Source: Maribacter sp. (GTDB taxonomy: Bacteria > Bacteroidota > Bacteroidia > Flavobacteriales > Flavobacteriaceae). Taken from it: a stretch of 60,880 nt of DNA. Below, in pieces: positions 51,089-58,860 of the stretch. The notes below the pieces were generated by a model that was not told the origin of the DNA, searched no databases, and worked only from the letters and a program-made list of their open reading frames with translations. The DNA lies in assembly GCA_024228355.1 (NCBI GenBank), contig JAAETN010000168.1:1-60880 (forward strand), written 5' to 3'. How positions within the stretch are numbered: position 1 is the first letter of the stretch; every line of letters begins with the position of its first letter. Made by a program: the position numbers and the translations under genes.

Positions 51089-52561
51089 ATGGAAGCTCAC
51101 CAAAATAAAATTCTCGGAGAAGGTTTAACATATGACGATGTACTTCTTGTACCCGCCTTTTCAGAAATACTCCCACGAGAGGTAAGAATCAAAACAAAAT
51201 TCACTAGGAATATTTCTATAAATGTTCCGATTGTCTCTGCGGCGATGGACACAGTTACCGAATCGAGAATGGCAATCGCCATGGCGCAAGAAGGGGGTAT
51301 TGGTGTTTTGCACAAAAACATGTCAATTGAACGTCAGGCAATGAAAGTGCGAAAGGTAAAGCGTGCGGAAAGCGGTATGATTTTAGACCCTGTGACCTTG
51401 CCCTCCAGTGCATTGGTCAAAGATGCTAAAGACAATATGCGTGAATTCAGTATTGGTGGAATACCTATTGTGGATGATGCCGGGACCTTAATTGGTATTG
51501 TTACCAACAGGGATCTTCGGTTTGAAAAAAACAATGAAAGACCGCTCTCTGAGGTAATGACCTCGGAAAATCTAGTAACCGTTGGTGAAGGAACATCTTT
51601 GGAGCAGGCTGAGGTCATACTTCAGGACAATAAAATAGAAAAGTTGCCAGTTGTTGACGACAATAATAAATTGGTGGGTTTGATAACGTTTAGGGACATT
51701 GCAAAGCTCACTCAAAAACCGATAGCGAACAAGGATCAGTACGGACGATTACGAGTTGCAGCCGCCATCGGGGTTACTGGTGATGCCGTTGAAAGGGCAG
51801 AGGCTCTTGTAAATGCTGGTATAGATGCCGTCGTTATAGATACGGCCCACGGGCATACGAAAGGCGTAGTCAAGGTCCTTAAAGCGATGAAAAAGAAATT
51901 TCCGAAATTAGAGGTTATTGTTGGGAATATTGCGACTGGTGATGCCGCTAAATATTTGGTTGAGGCTGGTGCCGATGCAGTAAAAGTTGGGATAGGTCCT
52001 GGATCTATCTGCACGACAAGAGTCGTAGCTGGTGTTGGTTTTCCCCAGTTTTCGGCTGTATTGGAAGTATCTGCGGCCATAAAAGGCAGTGGTGTTCCCG
52101 TTATTGCCGATGGTGGAATTCGCTATACCGGTGATATTCCTAAAGCGATTGCTGCTGGGGCCGATACCGTTATGTTGGGGTCGTTACTGGCAGGCACCAA
52201 AGAATCTCCCGGTGAAACCATTATCTATGAAGGTCGAAAATTCAAATCGTACCGAGGTATGGGTTCGGTAGAAGCCATGAAACATGGTTCTAAAGATCGC
52301 TATTTCCAAGATGTTGAGGACGATATTAAAAAATTGGTCCCAGAAGGAATTGTTGGACGTGTACCTTATAAAGGTGAATTGTATGAAAGTATCCATCAAT
52401 TTGTTGGTGGTCTTCGTGCTGGGATGGGCTATTGTGGTGCCAAGGATATTGATACCTTAAAAGAGATTGGAAGATTTGTCAAAATAACTTCCAGTGGCAT
52501 AACTGAAAGTCATCCGCATCATGTGACAATTACCAAAGAATCCCCAAATTACAGTAGGTAA
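51089..52561 (+). CDS. guaB: IMP dehydrogenase
   Basis: 490 residues. TIM barrel interrupted by a CBS pair (about 95-215; [22 protein letters not shown]). Catalytic loop [17 protein letters not shown] with the active Cys, and the flap with [12 protein letters not shown]. Oxidises IMP to XMP with NAD, the first step to GMP. Full length, transcribed alone before a strong terminator. Confidence 0.97.
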   Translation: MEAHQNKILGEGLTYDDVLLVPAFSEILPREVRIKTKFTRNISINVPIVSAAMDTVTESRMAIAMAQEGGIGVLHKNMSIERQAMKVRKVKRAESGMILDPVTLPSSALVKDAKDNMREFSIGGIPIVDDAGTLIGIVTNRDLRFEKNNERPLSEVMTSENLVTVGEGTSLEQAEVILQDNKIEKLPVVDDNNKLVGLITFRDIAKLTQKPIANKDQYGRLRVAAAIGVTGDAVERAEALVNAGIDAVVIDTAHGHTKGVVKVLKAMKKKFPKLEVIVGNIATGDAAKYLVEAGADAVKVGIGPGSICTTRVVAGVGFPQFSAVLEVSAAIKGSGVPVIADGGIRYTGDIPKAIAAGADTVMLGSLLAGTKESPGETIIYEGRKFKSYRGMGSVEAMKHGSKDRYFQDVEDDIKKLVPEGIVGRVPYKGELYESIHQFVGGLRAGMGYCGAKDIDTLKEIGRFVKITSSGITESHPHHVTITKESPNYSR

Positions 52562-52585
52562 TAGTTTTAAGGATAGAGATATATA

Positions 52586-52617
52586 AAAAAAGAGCTGTCC
52601 TGGAACAGCTCTTTTTT
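52586..52617 (+). terminator. Terminator of guaB
   Basis: Thirteen-base stem (52586-52598 with 52605-52617; core GAGCTGT/ACAGCTC) and a T-run; A-run on the other side makes it bidirectional for the convergent thioredoxin-like gene. Confidence 0.9.
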
Positions 52618-52637
52618 ATTTTATGTTTATTGATTAT

Positions 52638-53171
52638 TTATTTCCCCTGTCCACTATAGGTTTGCCAATCTTTCTCTAAGTAAATATTATCACCAAAATA
52701 TCGGGCAATATTTAAAAAGGGCTCTGGCTTTTGATAACCGGGAACTGGTGAAAGCATATTCATTTTCTCATCCAAAAAGATGGTAGTCGGGTAGCTCATG
52801 CGACCTTGCATCAAAGCAGCTGCAAACTCATGGTACCCCTTTCTGCCAGAAGGCACAAAATTATAGGTTCTTCCTTTAAACTCTATTGGCTCTTTGCCTT
52901 CTCCATCCATCTTTACCATATAAAAATTGGTAGCCATATAAGTTGCAACTTCTGGATTTTGAAAGGTATCCTTATCCATCTTTTTACACCATCCGCACCA
53001 ATCCGTATAAACATCGATGAAAATTTTCTTTGGATTTGAATCAGATTGGGCACGTTCAACAGCCTCGTTCCAGCTAAGCCATTCAACATCTTGGGCATTG
53101 CCCAAAAAGGAGATTAATCCTATAAATAAAAATAGGGTAGGTTTATATAGAAAAGACATATTCTTTTTCAT
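52638..53171 (-). CDS. Exported thioredoxin-like protein
   Basis: 177 residues from ATG 53171. Signal peptide to about FLGNAQ, then a thioredoxin fold with the CxxC site in DVYTDWCGWCKKMDKDTF (C-G-W-C) and cis-Pro region MSYPTTIFLDEKMNML. Of the DsbD-gamma/DUF255-like type; likely a periplasmic disulfide reductase. Convergent with guaB, upstream of nothing on its strand. Confidence 0.9.
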   Translation of the reverse strand: MKKNMSFLYKPTLFLFIGLISFLGNAQDVEWLSWNEAVERAQSDSNPKKIFIDVYTDWCGWCKKMDKDTFQNPEVATYMATNFYMVKMDGEGKEPIEFKGRTYNFVPSGRKGYHEFAAALMQGRMSYPTTIFLDEKMNMLSPVPGYQKPEPFLNIARYFGDNIYLEKDWQTYSGQGK

Positions 53172-53233
53172 TAGCAATTGTTTTTGCTGTTTAGTCCAAC
53201 AACTGTACCAAAACTAACGATTTTTTTTAAGCT

Positions 53234-54475
53234 TTATTTTGCTATGGCGTTAGGCTTTTTTTTTGAAAAAAGGTCTTTCACATCAACTTGTTTCTTAATA
53301 AGGTCATCAAATGTTTCCCTTTCCCTTATAAGAATTGCCTTTCCGCTATGCCATAGCACCTCTGGAGGTCTAAATCTTGAATTGTAATTACTGGCCATTG
53401 TAAAGCAATAAGCCCCTGCATTCTTAAAGCAAAGGACATCGCCTTCAGAAATTTCATTGATCCTGCGATTGTTCGCAAAAGTATCAGTCTCGCAGATGTA
53501 GCCCACTACAGAATAATATCTTTCCCTTCCATGAGGATTTGAAATATTTTCTATACTATGTGAAGCCCCATAAAGCATAGGTCTAATAAGATGGTTAAAC
53601 CCTGAATCAACACTGGCAAAAACCGTTGATGTCGTCTGTTTCACCACATTCACCTTGGCTAAAAAGTACCCTGCTTCGCTTACTAAAAACTTACCAGGTT
53701 CAAAAGCTAAGGTTAGGTCCTTACCATATTCTTTGCAAAATGTATTGAACCTACCAGTCAACTTCTTTCCTAGTTCTTCAATATTGGTTTCAATATCGCC
53801 TAATTTATACGGTACTTTGAATCCGCTCCCAAAGTCAATGAAATCCAGATTTTTGAAGTTTTTGGCAGTTTCAAATAGAATTTCAGAGGCATAAAGGAAA
53901 ACATCAATATCCAATATATCACTCCCAGTATGCATGTGAATACCGTTGATGTTCATTTTGGTCAGTTCAACAATGCGCAATAAATGAGGAATTTGATGAA
54001 TGCTAATTCCGAATTTAGAATCTATATGTCCAACTGAAATATTCGAATTTCCTCCGGCCATAACATGCGGATTAATACGAATACACACGGGAATATCAGG
54101 ATGCTTACTTCCGAATTGCTCTAATACAGATAGATTATCTATGTTAATTTGAACACCCAATTTGGCCGCTTCCTCAATCTCTTCAAGCGAAACTCCATTA
54201 GGCGTATAAATTATTGATTCGGGTTTAAAGCCGGCCATAAGACCTAGCTGAACCTCCTGAATTGAAACGGTATCCAAACCACTACCCAAACTGTTCATTA
54301 ATCGTAAAATCGTTATATTCGAAAGTGCTTTGGCAGCATAATTCAATTTCAAATGATTTACACCCTTAAAGGCGTTCGTTAATCTATTGAATTGCGAAAC
54401 TATTTTTTCCGAATCATATACATAGACGGGGTTGCCATATGTTTTAGCGATTTTTAATAATTCAGCATTCTTCAT
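53234..54475 (-). CDS. lysA: Diaminopimelate decarboxylase
   Basis: 413 residues from ATG 54475. Fold-type III PLP enzyme: PLP lysine 49 in NYAAKALSN, HMHTGSDILDID and FIDFGSGFKVPY on the barrel, EPGKFLVSEAGYFL, and the C-terminal CETDTFANNR with the specificity Cys and the AGAYCFTMASNYNSR motif. Makes lysine from meso-DAP. Full length, transcribed alone. Confidence 0.96.
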   Translation of the reverse strand: MKNAELLKIAKTYGNPVYVYDSEKIVSQFNRLTNAFKGVNHLKLNYAAKALSNITILRLMNSLGSGLDTVSIQEVQLGLMAGFKPESIIYTPNGVSLEEIEEAAKLGVQINIDNLSVLEQFGSKHPDIPVCIRINPHVMAGGNSNISVGHIDSKFGISIHQIPHLLRIVELTKMNINGIHMHTGSDILDIDVFLYASEILFETAKNFKNLDFIDFGSGFKVPYKLGDIETNIEELGKKLTGRFNTFCKEYGKDLTLAFEPGKFLVSEAGYFLAKVNVVKQTTSTVFASVDSGFNHLIRPMLYGASHSIENISNPHGRERYYSVVGYICETDTFANNRRINEISEGDVLCFKNAGAYCFTMASNYNSRFRPPEVLWHSGKAILIRERETFDDLIKKQVDVKDLFSKKKPNAIAK

Positions 54476-54642
54476 TATATTATTTGTTGTTTTAAACAAA
54501 TCTAGAATACTAATTTGGTATGGACAAGAAATTCCTTGTATATTTTATATATACAACAATATGTTGTATTCATAACAATATTTGAAATAGGATTCATTTG
54601 TTGCAATCATATTCGAGTCGTACTTTTAACAAAAATACCATC

Positions 54643-55281
54643 ATGAAGTTGCCCTTGTTTCCACTTAAATCGATTTTTTTCCCTGGGGAGACTGTACCAC
54701 TCCATATATTCGAAGATCGTTATAAGCAGCTTATTCAAGATTGTAGGGATGAGGCAATCACCTTTGGTATACCTGTGTATATTTATGACCAAATTGCCTA
54801 TGGTACCGAAGTACAGCTCGTAGAAGTGGTAAATACCTATGAGGGAGGTGAGATGGATATCGTCTGTGTTGGGCGCCAAGTATTCAAGATTTTATCATTT
54901 GAAAATGAAATTGGAGATAAATCGTATCCTGGAGGTAATGTTGAATTTTTGGAAGGAATTAATGATGCTGCAGATGAATTGAAAATAAGTGTTCTTGGTC
55001 GTATCAAAGAGCTTTATGATCTTATGGATGTACCTTTTATGGAGATACCTTTGGATAAATTCAATATGTATAGTTTAATACACAAAATTGGTCTTTCTTA
55101 TGAACAGGAGTATCAGTTATTACAGATGCCCAAAGAAAGTGACAGGTTTAAATTAATAAATTCGCACCTTTTGGCAACAATAGCTGTCTTAAAGGAAGTG
55201 AATAGAGCAAAAGGTGCAATTAAGATGAATGGCGATTTCAAGAATTTTGACCCGCTAGATTTTGAGGATCTTAATATTTGA
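54643..55281 (+). CDS. Lon N-terminal (LON substrate-binding) domain protein
   Basis: 212 residues from ATG 54643. A stand-alone PUA-like Lon N-domain: KLPLFPLKSIFFPGETVPLHIFEDRY at the start, FGIPVYIYDQIAYGTEVQLVEV and DIVCVGRQVFKILSF, followed by helices (about 110-190). No ATPase or protease domain. The family may bind or deliver substrates; role unproven. Confidence 0.9.
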   Translation: MKLPLFPLKSIFFPGETVPLHIFEDRYKQLIQDCRDEAITFGIPVYIYDQIAYGTEVQLVEVVNTYEGGEMDIVCVGRQVFKILSFENEIGDKSYPGGNVEFLEGINDAADELKISVLGRIKELYDLMDVPFMEIPLDKFNMYSLIHKIGLSYEQEYQLLQMPKESDRFKLINSHLLATIAVLKEVNRAKGAIKMNGDFKNFDPLDFEDLNI

Positions 55282-55324
55282 CCAATCCCAGGGGATTTCA
55301 TTAGGGTAAATCCTATGTGTTTCC

Positions 55325-55332
55325 TATTTTTG
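55325..55332 (+). promoter_or_regulatory. -7 promoter box (TATTTTTG) of sucC
   Basis: TAnnTTTG match 25 bp before the ATG at 55358. Confidence 0.5.
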
Positions 55333-55357
55333 CTTCCAAACTTTTAAGAAATTCCAT

Positions 55358-56551
55358 ATGAACCTTCATGAGTATCAAGGAAAAGAAATTTTAGCAAGTT
55401 TTGGTGTTCGTATTCAGCGTGGTATCGTTGCCCATAGCCCAAAGGAAGCTGTTGAAGCCGCTAAACAATTAACAGCAGAAACAGGAACTGGATGGCATGT
55501 TATCAAGGCCCAGGTTCATGCTGGTGGCCGGGGCAAAGGTGGAGGCGTTAAATTGGCTAAAAACCTTAAGGAGGTTGAAGAAATCGCCAGTAATATTATT
55601 GGGATGAACTTGATTACCCCACAGACTTCAGCCAAAGGGAAAAAAGTTCACCAAGTACTGATTGCTGAGGATGTTTACTACCCAGGTGATAATGAAACAA
55701 GCGAATTCTATATGTCGGTTTTATTGGATCGTGGCAAAGGACGGAATATGATCATGTATTCAACTGAAGGGGGAATTGATATCGAGGAAGTTGCTGAAAA
55801 GACGCCGCACTTGATTTTCACGGAGGAAGTTGATCCTTCGACTGGTCTTTTGCCCTTCCAAGCTAGAAAGATTGCCTTTAATCTTGGACTTTCAGGTACT
55901 GCGTTTAAGGAAATGACAAAATTCGTATCATCGCTTTATAAAGCATATGTAGAGAGTGATTCCAATATGTTTGAGATCAATCCGGTATTGAAAACCTCTG
56001 ATGAAAAGATTATGGCAGTTGATGCCAAGGTTTCGATTGACGACAATGCTTTATATCGAAGAAAGCAATATGCTGAGATGCGCGATTTACGTGAGGAAAA
56101 TCCGATTGAAGTTGAAGCTAGGGCAGTTGGCCTTAGCTATGTTGATTTGGATGGAAATGTTGGCTGTATGGTAAATGGTGCAGGTTTGGCCATGGCCACC
56201 ATGGACCTTATAAAAATGGCCGGTGGGGAACCCGCCAACTTTTTGGATGTTGGTGGTACAGCAGATGCCAAAAGGGTAGAGGAAGCTTTCCGAATTATAC
56301 TAAAAGACCCAGCGGTTAAAGCTATATTGATAAATATTTTTGGTGGTATCGTTCGGTGTGACCGTGTTGCCCAAGGTGTTGTAGATGCCTATAAGAATAT
56401 GGGTGATGCGATCAATGTCCCGATCATAGTGCGTTTGCAGGGAACAAATGCAGAGTTGGCAAAAGAAATTATTGATAATTCAGGCTTGGCCGTATATTCC
56501 GCTGTCCAGTTTCAAGAAGCGGCAGATAAAGTAAAAGAAGTTTTGAGTTAG
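55358..56551 (+). CDS. sucC: Succinyl-CoA synthetase beta subunit
   Basis: 397 residues. ATP-grasp domain (about 1-240; MNLHEYQGKEILASFGV, KAQVHAGGRGKGGGVK, FEINPVL) and CoA-ligase domain (about 245-390; GAGLAMATMDLIKMAGG, NFLDVGGTA, INIFGGIVRCD, VRLQGTNAELA). Catalyses succinyl-CoA to succinate with ATP or GTP formation in the TCA cycle. sucD is not adjacent, as is common in this phylum. Confidence 0.97.
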   Translation: MNLHEYQGKEILASFGVRIQRGIVAHSPKEAVEAAKQLTAETGTGWHVIKAQVHAGGRGKGGGVKLAKNLKEVEEIASNIIGMNLITPQTSAKGKKVHQVLIAEDVYYPGDNETSEFYMSVLLDRGKGRNMIMYSTEGGIDIEEVAEKTPHLIFTEEVDPSTGLLPFQARKIAFNLGLSGTAFKEMTKFVSSLYKAYVESDSNMFEINPVLKTSDEKIMAVDAKVSIDDNALYRRKQYAEMRDLREENPIEVEARAVGLSYVDLDGNVGCMVNGAGLAMATMDLIKMAGGEPANFLDVGGTADAKRVEEAFRIILKDPAVKAILINIFGGIVRCDRVAQGVVDAYKNMGDAINVPIIVRLQGTNAELAKEIIDNSGLAVYSAVQFQEAADKVKEVLS

Positions 56552-56574
56552 ATTAAAGTACTAGAACAAAATTA

Positions 56575-56610
56575 TTAAGGGGCCTATACTCATGAGTATA
56601 GGCCCCTTAA
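56575..56610. terminator. Long perfect palindrome after sucC
   Basis: A 36-bp perfect palindrome centred between 56592 and 56593, 16-base stem beginning TTAAGGGGCC and tetraloop CATG. Stem strength is very high, but the following sequence (TCTTATTAAA) has no long T-run. Confidence 0.7.
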
Positions 56611-56829
56611 TCTTATTAAAAGTTAATTTGGGGGCATATGTTTTAAGATTGAGTTAAACCTTTAATAGCCAATCTAATTATCGGTAAATCTTGTACAGTT
56701 TTATCAAATGATTTAAGAGTACACAATCATTAAATTTATGTTAAATGGAAAAAACCTTGTAACAATCTTGATTCTTAGACGTCTTTTAATTATTAATCAA
56801 TTATTCATCAATCATTAAACAAACAAATC

Positions 56830-57165
56830 ATGAGAAAATTAAGTTTAGTATTTGTAGCTGCAATGCTATTGGTCACAGGAAACATTTTAGCCAACGATTC
56901 AGTTAAAGACGATCCAACAAAAAAGTTATCCGCTCAAATTGGAGAATTATTAGATAACAATTATTTAACTGATGATGAGGTGAGTTTAACTGCACAAGTT
57001 AGATTTACATTGAATAATCAAGGCGAAATTGTAGTTTTATCTGTTGATACCGATAATAAAAAATTAGAGTCTTTTGTTAAAGGTAGATTAAACTATAAAA
57101 AAGTTGAAGTAGCAGGAGCTAAGGAAGGTAAAATGTTTACTATTCCAATCAAAATTGCAAGTTAA
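56830..57165 (+). CDS. Small exported protein, TonB-C-like in plan
   Basis: 111 residues with signal peptide (cut after NILA). The mature part reads TAQVRFTLNNQGEIVVLSVD, then LESFVKGRLNYKKVEV and MFTIPIKI, a strand-strand-helix-strand order like the TonB C-terminal fold, but without other TonB marks. Preceded by an AT-rich leader with repeated ATTAATCAATTATTCATCAATCATTAAAC-like sequence. Function unknown. Confidence 0.7.
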   Translation: MRKLSLVFVAAMLLVTGNILANDSVKDDPTKKLSAQIGELLDNNYLTDDEVSLTAQVRFTLNNQGEIVVLSVDTDNKKLESFVKGRLNYKKVEVAGAKEGKMFTIPIKIAS

Positions 57166-57186
57166 AGATACTTGCTAAACAAAATG

Positions 57187-57211
57187 AAAATCCTGATTTT
57201 ATCAGGATTTT
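57187..57211. terminator. Bidirectional terminator
   Basis: Eleven-base stem AAAATCCTGAT (57187-57197) with ATCAGGATTTT (57201-57211) and a T-run. The convergent DUF1456 gene ends inside its right arm. Confidence 0.9.
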
Positions 57212-57570
57212 TTTTTGTTTTTATATTTAACGGAAGATATATCATTGTTGAATTTCTTTTTTTGTCTCGATTTATTATCGAATCTTTTAGTAGGGTTAAT
57301 ACCGGCTTTTATTTTACCTTTTGATAAAACCTCACCAGGATTTTTAGGACTTTCCTTGGTTCCCCTAAGATGTATAATAAGTCCGTTCAAGAAATTACGT
57401 AGAATTTGGTCCCCACATTCCATATAATTTGGGTGGTCTTCTTTCCTAAACAATGCACCCAATTCGCTTTTTGTAATGTTGAAATCGGCTAATTTCAATA
57501 TTTCAACTATTTCATCGTCCCTTAACATAAGAGCTACTCGAAGCTTTTTGAAAATATCATTGTTCGTCAT
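57202..57570 (-). CDS. DUF1456 (YehS-like) protein
   Basis: 122 residues. Two copies of the DUF1456 motif are expected; here NNDIFKKLRVALMLRDDEIV and ILKLADFNITKSELGALFRKEDHPNY then QILRNFLNGLIIHLRG are clear. The C-terminal ~40 residues are Lys-rich and disordered (KFNNDISSVKYKNKKK). The last codons and the stop at 57202 lie in the terminator hairpin. Function unknown. Confidence 0.9.
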   Translation of the reverse strand: MTNNDIFKKLRVALMLRDDEIVEILKLADFNITKSELGALFRKEDHPNYMECGDQILRNFLNGLIIHLRGTKESPKNPGEVLSKGKIKAGINPTKRFDNKSRQKKKFNNDISSVKYKNKKKS

Positions 57571-57695
57571 ACAAACCTTTTTTGTAAACTTTATGCAAAT
57601 TAATGATAGCCATTGGTATTATAACGTAAATCAGGGATTAATTATACGAAAGGAGTGCATTTTTAGTTATACAATAGAATTATTGTTATTCTGCT

Positions 57696-58097
57696 ATGAG
57701 CACTTATAAAGAAAAACTCAGTATTCTTTCAGAAATGATATCCTTCGCGAGGGTTGGTAATACAATCAAGGATGAAGAATATATCTTTCTAAGCAGTGTA
57801 GCACAACAGCTAGGAGTTGACGAGGAAACCTTTGATACACTTTTCAACGAAGAAGTGGAACATATCGTGCCTAAATCGGAAGCAGAGCGCATTCTGCAAT
57901 TTCATAGATTGGTTTTGTTAATGAATGTGGATAATAAACAGGACTTGATTGAAATTAGTAGAATCCATAATATTGGGTTAGGCATGGGATTACCACCTTC
58001 AGCTATCGAACAGGTGCTTTCAATAATGCATAAGTATCCTAATAAAATTGTTCCTCCCAAAGTGCTTATAGACATATTTAGGGCACACTACAATTAA
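57696..58097 (+). CDS. TerB-like helical protein
   Basis: 133 residues, cytosolic, all helical. Resembles the TerB/DjlA-N fold: EKLSILSEMISFARVGNTIKDEE, YIFLSSVAQQLGVDEETFD and LQFHRLVLLMNVDNKQDLIE. No metal-binding Asp cluster is obvious. Occurs near heat-shock and repair genes here, with no clear operon. Function unknown. Confidence 0.7.
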   Translation: MSTYKEKLSILSEMISFARVGNTIKDEEYIFLSSVAQQLGVDEETFDTLFNEEVEHIVPKSEAERILQFHRLVLLMNVDNKQDLIEISRIHNIGLGMGLPPSAIEQVLSIMHKYPNKIVPPKVLIDIFRAHYN

Positions 58098-58163
58098 GAT
58101 TTACATTTGTTTTTGGTCGATAATCTTAGGTTCAGACCAAGATTTTGTTAAAAAAACGCCAAA

Positions 58164-58227
58164 ATGACATTAAACACAGCTAAAAGAATGTCATAATGAC
58201 ATAGTTTTTGTATTGGTACAGCTTTTG
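58164..58227 (+). promoter_or_regulatory. Heat-shock-type promoter and palindrome of hsp20
   Basis: ATGTCAT-A-ATGACAT (58188-58202) is a perfect palindrome, and a further ATGACAT lies at 58164-58170. From TGACAT (58197-58202) 19 bp containing ATTGG lead to CTTTTG (58222-58227), the same order and spacing as upstream of grpE. Confidence 0.65.
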
Positions 58228-58273
58228 TCTTTTCATGTTTGAGTTTAAATTTTAACTGATAAATATAAAAGTC

Positions 58274-58699
58274 ATGAGTATAATAAAAAGAAGTGATGTA
58301 TTGTTTCCTTCATTGATGAATGAAATATTCAAGCCAGATTGGTTTGGTGGTTTGGAGAACGATAAAAGCAATGTTCCTGCGGTGAATATTAAAGAAACGG
58401 AAAAGGATTTTGAACTGGAACTTGCGGTTCCTGGTCGAAAGAAGGAAGATTTTAAGATAGAAATCAATGAAAATGTTTTGACAATTTCTACAGAATCCAA
58501 CACTGAGGAAAATGTTGAAAAAGATTACTACACTCGAAGGGAGTTTACCTATTCTTCCTTTAAGCGTGCATTTACCTTACCAGAGACAATTGATGAGGAT
58601 AACATAAAGGCAAATTACGATAATGGCATATTAAAATTTACTTTGCCTAAGAAAGAGGAGGCGCTACCAAAGCCTAAAAGAAAGATAGAGTTGTCATAA
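58274..58699 (+). CDS. Small heat shock protein, Hsp20/alpha-crystallin family
   Basis: 141 residues. Alpha-crystallin domain (about 33-130): VPAVNIKETEKDFELELAVPG, RKKEDFKIEINENVLTIS, FTYSSFKRAFTLPETI and DNGILKFTLPKKE, with a short C-terminal extension (RKIELS) lacking a clear IxI. Holds unfolding proteins as an ATP-independent chaperone. Transcribed alone from the heat-shock-type promoter. Confidence 0.95.
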   Translation: MSIIKRSDVLFPSLMNEIFKPDWFGGLENDKSNVPAVNIKETEKDFELELAVPGRKKEDFKIEINENVLTISTESNTEENVEKDYYTRREFTYSSFKRAFTLPETIDEDNIKANYDNGILKFTLPKKEEALPKPKRKIELS

Positions 58700-58764
58700 A
58701 GTATTAAAGAGATTATGTTGTGTCCTTTCTGGGACATTTCATAATGGTTGGTTTAGTTGGTTAG

Positions 58765-58860
58765 TCCTGATAGGCTGTGATTCGGCCATCAGGATGCTGA
58801 ACACACCTAAGGTGTTGTCAGCATTGGAAAGGCGTCTTGAGTGATCAGGGCGCTTTTCCC
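58765..58860. other. Three-hairpin structured region between hsp20 and uvrB
   Basis: Hairpin 1: TCCTGAT (58765-58771) with ATCAGGA (58788-58794). Hairpin 2: ATGCTGA (58794-58800) with TCAGCAT (58818-58824) plus ACACC/GGTGT around a TAA loop. Hairpin 3: GGAAAGGCGTC (about 58826-58836) with GGGCGCTTTTCC (about 58848-58859), which overlaps the last codons of uvrB. It may end both convergent genes, or form a stable RNA. Confidence 0.55.
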
